Assembly (NCBI GenBank): GCA_016931935.1
Contig: JAFGDW010000330.1
Location: forward strand, 1 to 48,588
Reading direction: 5' to 3'
Length of the DNA: 48,588 bases
From: Candidatus Zhuqueibacterota bacterium
Lineage (GTDB): Bacteria > Zhuqueibacterota > Zhuqueibacteria > Thermofontimicrobiales > Thiofontviventaceae
The notes beneath the pieces were generated by a model. It searched no databases and was not told where the DNA came from. It saw only the letters and a list, made by a program, of their open reading frames with translations. Below are positions 7,880 through 15,459 of this stretch, in pieces. Each line of letters begins with the position of its first letter. Positions within the stretch are counted from its first letter, which is position 1. A program made the translations under genes and the position numbers.

Positions 7880-10309
7880 ATGCCAAAAATTATAAAATTA
7901 TCCATCGCTCGTCAAGCGCTCTTTATCTTACTTCTCCTTATCATACAAGTCTCCAATTTAATAAGCAATTCCAAAAGTACGCCTAATTATTATACAAAAG
8001 AAGATACATGGTTTGAATCCCTGTTTGAGTCGCGCAAAAATCTGGAATCGTACAAGGACAAACTCTATAATAATCTCACATTTAATTTGGGAGATTGGTA
8101 TTCCATCGGGCCGTTCAAAGATACGGAAATTGTGCCATTCGAGCGTCCATTTCCACCTGAGCAGGAAATAGAACTTGACAAAATTTATACTAAGGACAAA
8201 CTTCGTTGGGTGAAACAACCTAACTGGCAAGATGATAATGTGCATGCTTTTGAACAAACCGATCTATCTGCCATGTATTTGTTCAGAACAATTCAATCCA
8301 AAAAAGATACGACAATTGACATTTACATAGGCAGTGATGATAATTTAAAAATATGGCTTAATCAAAATCTTGTCCACTCGAACGAGGTTTTTCGCAGCGT
8401 TACACCGGGAGATGATCATGTCGTTTTATCTCTGCAAAAAGGAGAAAACCAACTTTTAATGAAAGTTGTAAACCGATTTGGAGGGTTTGGTTTCTGTTTT
8501 TCATTAGTTGAGGGCAATCCGGCGCAAATTCTGTGGGGCAAATTGATTCAAGACTTTACGGGCGAACAAAAGCTGCGGGAGATGATTTGGGAACAAGCAG
8601 ACAACATTTGGACAAACGATTTGAATTTAGATGGCTACGCCGACCTTGCACGTCGTTATCTGAATGCATATCGCAAATCCTGCGAAGAACGGGGCATCGA
8701 ACCAAATTTAATTGGAAATGATGTCCAATCATTCACTGATGTCTTTCAAATTCGCGACGCTTATATCGATTCACGCACCAAAGAATATGTAATTTTAACA
8801 CCTGAGCCTCCCGAAACACCACGCATTAACGGACCCCAAATATTTGGGGTGCGCCCGGGTCATCCCTTTCTCTATACAATTCCTGCAACCGGAAACAGAC
8901 CAATCAAGTTTGAAGCGGATAATCTTCCACATGAGCTCGCTTTGGATGCATCAACAGGCCGAATAACTGGCGCCATTGCTAAAAAATGCGAATATAAAAT
9001 TACACTACGGGCAACCAATGCATTTGGCATTGATGAAAAAAATTTTAAAATTGTCGTTGGCGACAACATTGCCTTAACACCACCATTGGGCTGGAATAGC
9101 TGGAACTGTTTCGGTTGTGAAATTACAGCGGAAAAAATAAAAGCCGCTGCTGATGCAATGGTCAGTTCCGGCTTAATAAACCATGGTTGGAGCTACATCA
9201 ATATCGATGATTGCTGGATGAAAATTCCTGCCAAAACCGATCCAATTTTTGATGACTCAACGAAATATAAAAACTATTCACATTTATCATTCAAATATAA
9301 AGATAAGATAAAAAATTTAAGAGATGATGAGCGTAGCATCGTCGGCGACACACGGGATGCAAACGGCAGAATTCTGACAAATGAAAATTTCCCGGAAATG
9401 AAAAATCTGGTGGATTATATTCACAACATCGGTTTAAAGACCGGCGTCTATATTTCACCAGGACCGACGACCTGCCAGTGCTACATTGGCAGCTATAAGT
9501 TTGAGTCTGAAGATGCCCGCCAATTTGCTGATTGGGGCTTTGATTATCTGAAATACGATTTGTGCGGCTACCGAGCTGTCATTAAAGAACAATCTGCTGA
9601 AAACCTGAAAGCTGTGTACCAACTCATGAGAACGAAGTTGGATAGTGTCGACAGGGATATTGTGTACAGCATTTGTCAGTATGGTATGGCAGATGTCTGG
9701 AAGTGGGGCGCTGAAGTCGGCGGCAACTGCTGGCGCACGACCGGCGATATTAGGGACACCTGGGAAAGCATGGCGGGCATTGGCTTCTCTCAGGACGGTC
9801 TCGAAAAGTACGCAGGTCCCGGACATTGGAATGATCCGGACATGCTGGTCGTCGGCCAGGTCGGCTGGGGATCAAATTTACATCCAACCCAATTAAGCGC
9901 CAATGAACAATACACACATATTAGTCTATGGAGTTTGCTCTGTTCGCCGCTGCTAATTGGCTGTGATATGACACGGCTCGATCCGTTTACGCTTAACTTG
10001 TTAACAAATGACGAGGTTTTGGCAGTCAATCAGGATCCGCTTGGCCAACCGGCAAGCCGGATAAATAAAAATGGGGACACACAGATTTGGGCCAAAACGA
10101 TGGAAGACGGCTCCCTTGCAATTGGACTCTTCAATTTAGGCGACAAAAAAGCAGATGTAATATTAAGTTGGAAAGATTTAAAAATTGAGGGGAAATGGAA
10201 AATTCGGGATTTGTGGCGACAGCACGACCTGGGAATTTTTGAGAAAACGTTTACAACACAGGTATTGCGCCATGGCGTTGTGTTCGTGAGAGCCTTTCCA
10301 AACGAATAA
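7880..10309 (+). CDS. Secreted GH27 alpha-galactosidase-type enzyme with N-terminal accessory domains
   Basis: This is a retaining glycoside hydrolase of family 27, which removes alpha-galactose or alpha-N-acetylgalactosamine. An N-terminal hydrophobic segment (about 8-28) suggests export. Residues 65-215 resemble a PA14-like or carbohydrate-binding beta domain (DDNLKIWLN), and about 315-393 look like a putative Ig/cadherin-type domain. The catalytic barrel starts at LTPPLGWNSWNCFG (399-412). The nucleophile is Asp560 in LKYDLCGY and the acid/base is Asp623 in WRTTGDIRD; GPGHWNDPDML (646-656) is a further GH27 signature. A C-terminal beta domain completes it at 809 residues. The next genes are a sialidase-fold protein and a sulfatase, which favours action on complex glycans. 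Galactosidase versus GalNAc-ase activity is undecided. Confidence 0.9.
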   Translation: MPKIIKLSIARQALFILLLLIIQVSNLISNSKSTPNYYTKEDTWFESLFESRKNLESYKDKLYNNLTFNLGDWYSIGPFKDTEIVPFERPFPPEQEIELDKIYTKDKLRWVKQPNWQDDNVHAFEQTDLSAMYLFRTIQSKKDTTIDIYIGSDDNLKIWLNQNLVHSNEVFRSVTPGDDHVVLSLQKGENQLLMKVVNRFGGFGFCFSLVEGNPAQILWGKLIQDFTGEQKLREMIWEQADNIWTNDLNLDGYADLARRYLNAYRKSCEERGIEPNLIGNDVQSFTDVFQIRDAYIDSRTKEYVILTPEPPETPRINGPQIFGVRPGHPFLYTIPATGNRPIKFEADNLPHELALDASTGRITGAIAKKCEYKITLRATNAFGIDEKNFKIVVGDNIALTPPLGWNSWNCFGCEITAEKIKAAADAMVSSGLINHGWSYINIDDCWMKIPAKTDPIFDDSTKYKNYSHLSFKYKDKIKNLRDDERSIVGDTRDANGRILTNENFPEMKNLVDYIHNIGLKTGVYISPGPTTCQCYIGSYKFESEDARQFADWGFDYLKYDLCGYRAVIKEQSAENLKAVYQLMRTKLDSVDRDIVYSICQYGMADVWKWGAEVGGNCWRTTGDIRDTWESMAGIGFSQDGLEKYAGPGHWNDPDMLVVGQVGWGSNLHPTQLSANEQYTHISLWSLLCSPLLIGCDMTRLDPFTLNLLTNDEVLAVNQDPLGQPASRINKNGDTQIWAKTMEDGSLAIGLFNLGDKKADVILSWKDLKIEGKWKIRDLWRQHDLGIFEKTFTTQVLRHGVVFVRAFPNE

Positions 10310-10338
10310 ACTATCACATTTATCAATTCAAGCATCCA

Positions 10339-11583
10339 ATGAGAAAAATGATGATCCATAAAAATAGCATGAGCCGACGAAATTTCTTAAAAATTGCCGC
10401 CGCTGCTGGAGTGTCCTCTTTCAACGGATTTCAGATCGCTGGATGCGCGACTGCACAAAATGCAGGATTAATCGAAAGAATCGAACCATCAGTCATCTGG
10501 CCCGGTCGAACGGCCGGGACGGCCTGGTTTCATCCGCGAGCTTGCATGCTGCCTTCAGCATCGAAATCTATAGCGCTAATGACGTGTCAGGCCATCTCCG
10601 GCTCCGACGTTTTTGGACAGGTCTATTGGTCTCGCTCAAAGGACAATGGGCGCGCCTGGACAGAACCGCAGCCAATCCCTTCGTTTGGCCGGCAAATGCT
10701 CCCCACTGGCATTGAAGAAGGTGTCTGCGACGTTGTGCCGGAATATCATGCGAAAACAAACACCGTTTTAGCAATTGGACACAATGTATATTATAAAGAT
10801 AATGTTTTGACGCTGCCCTACGAAAATCGGTATCCTGTTTATGTTGTCCGAGATGAAAATGGCAATTGGTCCAACCGGAAGAAATTGGAATGGGATCATC
10901 CCGAAACATCGGGTATTTATACCTGTGGTTGTTCCCAACGCGTAACCTTGGAGAATGGGCACATAATCATCGCGCTCTCCTTTGGCCCCAAAGAGCGAAA
11001 AGACAGAAAAGTGTGCTCAGTATTATGCTCATTTGATGGAAAAAATCTGAACATTATAAATAAAGGAAACGAACTCGAATTAGCGGTGAAACGCGGCTTG
11101 CTGGAGCCTTCACTCGCGCAGTTCAAAGATCGTTATTTCATGACTATTCGAGCTGAAGACAGACATGGCTATCTTTCTGTTTCTAATGATGGGCTTAATT
11201 GGGAACAGCAACAGCCCTGGCGTTGGGATGACGAGGAACCACTCATCATGTCAACAACCCAGCAACATTGGCTTGTTCATAGCCACGGTTTGTTGCTCGT
11301 TTACACTCGTAAAGCAAAGCAAAATGTAAATGTGATGCGCTGGCGTTCTCCGTTGTACATCGCGCAAGTGGATACAGTTAAACAATGTTTAATTCGCGAT
11401 AGTGAAAAAATTGTGTTTCCCTTAATTGGCGACGGCATTAATGATCCGGACCACGTTGCTCGCATGGGCAATTTTCATGTGGTTAATGCTTCCCACCATG
11501 AATCATGGGTCACGGTTGGGGAAACTCTACCACACGATAAATGGAAAGGCGACACATTATTAAGCAGAGTAATTTGGAATTAA
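10339..11583 (+). CDS. Sialidase-fold (BNR/Asp-box) exported lipoprotein
   Basis: The N-terminus carries a twin-arginine motif (SRRNFLK, residues 12-18) and a hydrophobic stretch ending in AGC, so it is probably a Tat-exported lipoprotein. The remaining ~380 residues have the six-bladed propeller pattern of the sialidase superfamily. Asp-box-like motifs are SKDNGRAW and SNDGLNW, and a possible active-site Arg lies in FHPRA. True sialidases release terminal sialic acid, but many propellers of this superfamily act on other glycans or have no known activity. An N-acetylneuraminate-lyase-type gene lies at 18492, which makes a sialic-acid role plausible. The start is uncertain: in-frame ATGs at 10348, 10351 and 10369 are alternatives, and none has a good ribosome binding site. 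Confidence 0.7.
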   Translation: MRKMMIHKNSMSRRNFLKIAAAAGVSSFNGFQIAGCATAQNAGLIERIEPSVIWPGRTAGTAWFHPRACMLPSASKSIALMTCQAISGSDVFGQVYWSRSKDNGRAWTEPQPIPSFGRQMLPTGIEEGVCDVVPEYHAKTNTVLAIGHNVYYKDNVLTLPYENRYPVYVVRDENGNWSNRKKLEWDHPETSGIYTCGCSQRVTLENGHIIIALSFGPKERKDRKVCSVLCSFDGKNLNIINKGNELELAVKRGLLEPSLAQFKDRYFMTIRAEDRHGYLSVSNDGLNWEQQQPWRWDDEEPLIMSTTQQHWLVHSHGLLLVYTRKAKQNVNVMRWRSPLYIAQVDTVKQCLIRDSEKIVFPLIGDGINDPDHVARMGNFHVVNASHHESWVTVGETLPHDKWKGDTLLSRVIWN

Positions 11584-11647
11584 GCTAATGTGTTTGTGAA
11601 CATTTAACGAGAATATATCAGTTCATTTTAAAAAGGTTGAGATTAAA

Positions 11648-13123
11648 ATGCAAAACTATACGAGAAGATCATTTCTCAAATCCATTGGCGCCGGAATTCT
11701 CATGACATCAACGCTGGGATTGCCAATGTGCTCAAACAAGAAAGATCGTCCGAACATCATTCTCATCATTGGCGATGACATCAGTTGGAACGATTTAGGT
11801 TGCTACGGTCATCCCACAATCCGCACGCCCAACGTAGACAACCTGGCAGCCAACGGAGTGCGGTTTACACGCGCATTTTTAACCGCAAGCTCCTGCAGCC
11901 CAAGCCGGTGCAGCATTATTACCGGACGTTATCCGCATAATACGGGAGCTGCCGAACTGCACACTCCCCTGCCTCCGGATCAACTGCCATTCCCATTACG
12001 ATTAAAAGAAAATGGCTACTACTGCGCCCAGGGCGGCAAATGGCACATGGGTGAAGAGACAAAACGCGCTTTTGATGTAATACGTGAAACCAAACCGCCC
12101 GATGATCCCGGTCGGGAAAAGGAATGGCTGCCGCTGCTGCAAAATCGTCCCAAAGATAAACCATTCTTCATGTGGTTTGCAAGTTTTGACGCTCATCGAA
12201 CTTGGGACGATCAAATTTTCCTAATACGACACGATCCTGCGGATGTCCACGTTCCCAAATATCTGGTTGACGCTCCCAAAACGCGACAGGATATTGCTTA
12301 TTATTATGATGAGGTGGCAAGACTCGATTATTATGTTGGCGAGGTTGAAAAGGAATTGGAACGACAGGGCATTGCAGAAAACACCGCTATTATTTTCATG
12401 GCGGATAATGGACGGCCTTTTCCCCGCTGCAAAACGCGCGTGTACGACAGTGGCATGAAAACGCCGTTTATCATCAAATGGCCCAAAGGCGTAAAACAAA
12501 CAGGCAGCGTTTGCAACAGCCTGATTAGCGCGATTGATATCGGGCCGACGATTCTTGAATTAGCTGGCGTCCCAATAAATGAATCGTTCCAGGGGTGCAG
12601 TTTTGCTTCGTTGCTAAAAAATCCGAACAAGGAATTTAGGCGCTATGTTTTTTCCGAGCATAATTGGCACAATCATGAGGCGTTGGAACGAATGGTTCGC
12701 TCCAGGGATTTTCTGTACGTGCTGAATGAACGCCCACAGTTCTCTAATTGCGGCCCAACCGATTCGAACCGGAGCGACTCGCAGCAGGACTTGAACGCTC
12801 GTCGGGCTGCAGGAACGCTAACTCCGGAACAAAATGATGTCTTCCTGGCGCCGCGTCCACACGAAGAATTGTTTGATGTGAAAGATGATCCGGAGCAATT
12901 CGAAAATGTCGCAGACGATCCCAAATATGCCGAGCCATTGCAGGAAATGCGCCAAATCATGCAACGCTGGCGCGATGAGACAGCGGACACAACGCCCGAA
13001 AATTTGACACCCGATTGGAACGCTCGGTTTACGGCTGAAAAGTTAGATATTGAGCATGTTCGCGGTGAAATGCCCGGAGCAGCAAAAAATGCGGAAAGAG
13101 TAAACATGGAGGGGCCATTTTAA
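11648..13123 (+). CDS. Sulfatase (type I, formylglycine-dependent), Tat lipoprotein
   Basis: This is an arylsulfatase-superfamily enzyme that hydrolyses sulfate esters or sulfamates. The Tat motif TRRSFLK is at residues 5-11 and the putative lipobox Cys is Cys28. Calcium ligands Asp43-Asp44 (GDDISW) and the maturation motif CSPSR at 83-87, followed by CSIITGRYP, mark the formylglycine site at Cys83. Further signatures are GKWHMG and ADNG. The overall pattern resembles heparan N-sulfatase-type (sulfamidase-like) enzymes, which is inference. Length (491) is normal. No formylglycine-generating enzyme is encoded in the window, so it must be elsewhere. It lies 64 bases after the sialidase-fold gene, with a weak GGTTGAG ribosome binding site. 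Confidence 0.92.
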   Translation: MQNYTRRSFLKSIGAGILMTSTLGLPMCSNKKDRPNIILIIGDDISWNDLGCYGHPTIRTPNVDNLAANGVRFTRAFLTASSCSPSRCSIITGRYPHNTGAAELHTPLPPDQLPFPLRLKENGYYCAQGGKWHMGEETKRAFDVIRETKPPDDPGREKEWLPLLQNRPKDKPFFMWFASFDAHRTWDDQIFLIRHDPADVHVPKYLVDAPKTRQDIAYYYDEVARLDYYVGEVEKELERQGIAENTAIIFMADNGRPFPRCKTRVYDSGMKTPFIIKWPKGVKQTGSVCNSLISAIDIGPTILELAGVPINESFQGCSFASLLKNPNKEFRRYVFSEHNWHNHEALERMVRSRDFLYVLNERPQFSNCGPTDSNRSDSQQDLNARRAAGTLTPEQNDVFLAPRPHEELFDVKDDPEQFENVADDPKYAEPLQEMRQIMQRWRDETADTTPENLTPDWNARFTAEKLDIEHVRGEMPGAAKNAERVNMEGPF

Positions 13124-13249
13124 TAAATGAAGCAGCTTTTGGCTATTTACCTCTGGCTGTTATTTACGCTTCTGCCTAAGCACAGTAGAATGCGATTTGC
13201 TTAACCGGCATTCTTCGTATAAAGGCCAAAGAAAAGATAACGAGGCAAT

Positions 13250-14353
13250 ATGACAAAACGTGATCGTGTTATCTACGCCATTGAGCATCGTACGCCGGAC
13301 AGGCTGCCGGTAAATGATTCGTTCTGGGAAGACACTCATTCGCGATGGATGGCGGAAGGATTGCCGCCTGACGCCATCCTGCGTGAGTATTTCGACTTTG
13401 ATATTGCTGATTTCAGCCTCGACGCCTCGCCCGGTTTTGAAGCCAAATTGCTATCTGAAGACGATGAGTATTTTACAATGCAGGACCGATTCGGATATGT
13501 TGCCAGAAAAACCAAAGGAAAATCTCGGACAATTGATTATAAATCGTACCCCGCGCCCGATCAGGATTGCTGGAAGTCTGTCAAACGAAAGTTTCAGTCG
13601 AAGCAGTTAGATAAAAGTTCTTTGATCGATAACATTGGTTTCCCGTTTCGATTAAGTCCGGCGCCATCGTGGGCCGAGGCGCGTAAAAAGTATGAAGCTG
13701 CGCACACTGACGAGTATTATATCCTTGCAAACGCCTACGGACCGCACGAAGCGACATGGCGTTTGCACGGTTTCACCGAGACATTGTTGGATATCGCCAT
13801 GGATCCGGAATTCATCATTGATATTGCATCCACTTATGTGGATTCATTCATGGAGACTATCGAGGCTTGCATTGATCGCGGCATGACTCCCGACCGTTTC
13901 TGGATGATCGATGATGTCGCCGCCACGCGCGGCATGCTGTTCTCGCCCGATCATTGGCGGCAACTGTACAAACCGCTTATCGCTAAGATTGGACATTTTC
14001 TAAAAAGCGCGGGCATACACTTTTGGATGCATTCCTGCGGCAACTGCGAGCCGATTTTTGATGACCTAATCGAATGCGGATTGCAGGTGATCAATCCATT
14101 GGAGGCAAAATCCGGCTTGGATGTCTGTAAGCTAAAAGATAAATACGGAACGCAGCTTTGCTTCTACGGAAATATCGATGTGCGCAACATGTCTGCTGAC
14201 GATGAAACATGCGAACAGGAAATTAAGCGAAAACTATCCTGTTTCCAACAAGGCGGCTATATTTATCATTCGGATCACTCGGTACCGCCAGAGGTCAGTT
14301 TGAACCAATACAATCAAGTCATGGAATACGTACGACGGTATGGCGCACAATAA
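13250..14353 (+). CDS. Uroporphyrinogen decarboxylase-like (URO-D/MtaA superfamily) protein
   Basis: This is a cytoplasmic TIM-barrel protein of the superfamily that includes uroporphyrinogen decarboxylase and corrinoid methyltransferases. The N-terminus (RDRVIYAIEHRTPDRLPV) is typical of the group. HSCGNC at 261-266 matches the first zinc ligands of MtaA-type methyltransferases. The later Gly-Cys motif that supplies the third ligand is replaced by HSDHSVPP (340-347). No corrinoid-binding protein is nearby, and the heme pathway is not represented, so neither heme synthesis nor classical methyl transfer is supported. Such homologues recur in glycan loci with unknown role. A ribosome binding site (AACGAGG) precedes the ATG. 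Length 367. Confidence 0.82.
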   Translation: MTKRDRVIYAIEHRTPDRLPVNDSFWEDTHSRWMAEGLPPDAILREYFDFDIADFSLDASPGFEAKLLSEDDEYFTMQDRFGYVARKTKGKSRTIDYKSYPAPDQDCWKSVKRKFQSKQLDKSSLIDNIGFPFRLSPAPSWAEARKKYEAAHTDEYYILANAYGPHEATWRLHGFTETLLDIAMDPEFIIDIASTYVDSFMETIEACIDRGMTPDRFWMIDDVAATRGMLFSPDHWRQLYKPLIAKIGHFLKSAGIHFWMHSCGNCEPIFDDLIECGLQVINPLEAKSGLDVCKLKDKYGTQLCFYGNIDVRNMSADDETCEQEIKRKLSCFQQGGYIYHSDHSVPPEVSLNQYNQVMEYVRRYGAQ

Positions 14354-14398
14354 ATTCAGAAATTGGGGATTTCATTTTAGATTCACATGGAGGAAATT

Positions 14399-15253
14399 AT
14401 GAACCATCTCAACAGAAGAAATTTCTTCAAACTAGCCGCTGCCGGAACAGCGGCGGCGGCATTATCAACAACCATCAATGCCTGCCAAAAACATGAAGGA
14501 ACGTTAACCAAAAAAGATGGACTGCTCCGTTTAAAACTTGGAATCGCATCCTATACATTCCGTCATTTCAATCTCGATGACACAATCGCCATGACAAAAC
14601 GCCTGGGCATTACTCACATCGCGCTGAAGAGTTTCCATCTGCCTCTGGAGAGCGCCGATTCAGAAATTGCAGCAACAGCTAAAAAAGTAAGGAATTCCGG
14701 ACTTGAATTGTACGGATGCGGCGTTATCTATATGAAAAAAGAAGATGACGTGCATCGGGCGTTTGACTACGCCAAAGCAGCGAGCGTCAAAGTGATTATC
14801 GGCGTCCCGGAGTATGAGTTGCTCGAATTGGTGAATCAGAAAGTAAAGGAATATGATATAAAAGCAGCGATTCATAATCACGGTCCTGGCGACAAAATCT
14901 ACCCCAGCGCGGAAAGCATTTATGAACGTGTCAAGGATATGGATCCACGCATGGGCTTGTGTATTGACATCGGTCATTCTAAAAGATTGAACGCCGATTT
15001 GTCGGATGATTTTATCCGATTTTTTGATCGCGTGCATGATATTCATTTTAAAGATGTCACATCAGCATCCGCAGCGGGCACAACAATCGAAACGGGGCGC
15101 GGTGTTGTTGACGTGCCGAAAGCGCTCAAAACATTGCTTGATCTCAAATATCAGGGCATTGTCTCTTTGGAATTCGCCAAAGATGAGGAGGATCCCTTGC
15201 CGGGTGTTGCTGAGTCGCTGGGGTACATAAAAGGTGTGCTGTCGGTGATTTAG
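14399..15253 (+). CDS. Exported sugar-phosphate isomerase/epimerase-like TIM-barrel protein
   Basis: This belongs to the xylose-isomerase-like TIM-barrel superfamily (AP-endonuclease-2 type), whose members isomerise or epimerise sugars using a divalent metal. Likely metal-site motifs are NHGPGD, CIDIGHSKR, DIHFKDV and SLEFAK. The start is set at the ATG at 14399, because a GGAGGA ribosome binding site ends five bases before it. The in-frame ATG at 14387 overlaps that site. The 284-residue protein has a Tat motif NRRNFFK and a lipobox-like INAC with Cys29, so it should be exported. An isomerase-type fold outside the cytoplasm is unusual, and the substrate is unknown. It follows the URO-D-like gene by 45 bases. 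Confidence 0.8.
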   Translation: MNHLNRRNFFKLAAAGTAAAALSTTINACQKHEGTLTKKDGLLRLKLGIASYTFRHFNLDDTIAMTKRLGITHIALKSFHLPLESADSEIAATAKKVRNSGLELYGCGVIYMKKEDDVHRAFDYAKAASVKVIIGVPEYELLELVNQKVKEYDIKAAIHNHGPGDKIYPSAESIYERVKDMDPRMGLCIDIGHSKRLNADLSDDFIRFFDRVHDIHFKDVTSASAAGTTIETGRGVVDVPKALKTLLDLKYQGIVSLEFAKDEEDPLPGVAESLGYIKGVLSVI

Positions 15254-15382
15254 ATCGTCGTTCCGATGGAGAGCAAATGCATTGTAGTTATAAGTAATTT
15301 CGTCATTTGATGATTTGTTGACGTCGGAATCTCATCTTTTTACGCATACAATGAAGCGGTGCGCTGCCCAGGGGGACAGTGA

Positions 15383-15402
15383 GATGGAATCAGGGGGATG
15401 TT
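15383..15402 (+). repeat. Single copy of a half-element also present at 18386-18405
   Basis: Twenty bases here match 18386-18405 at 19 of 20 positions (GAT, then AATCAGGGGGATGTT). At 18288-18406 the same sequence forms one arm of an inverted repeat; here only one arm is intact, with a C/G-rich stretch upstream (CCCAGGGGGACAG at 15367-15379). It looks like a degraded or partial copy of the same intergenic element. Confidence 0.5.
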
Positions 15403-15459
15403 TACCACTTGGCCAACTATTAATACAATATACAACTCTAATATAAATTGGAGGCTACA

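Noticed and set aside
12760..12785. T-loop-like GATTCGAACC suggesting a tRNA
   Set aside because: It lies inside the sulfatase gene and no cloverleaf can be built around it.
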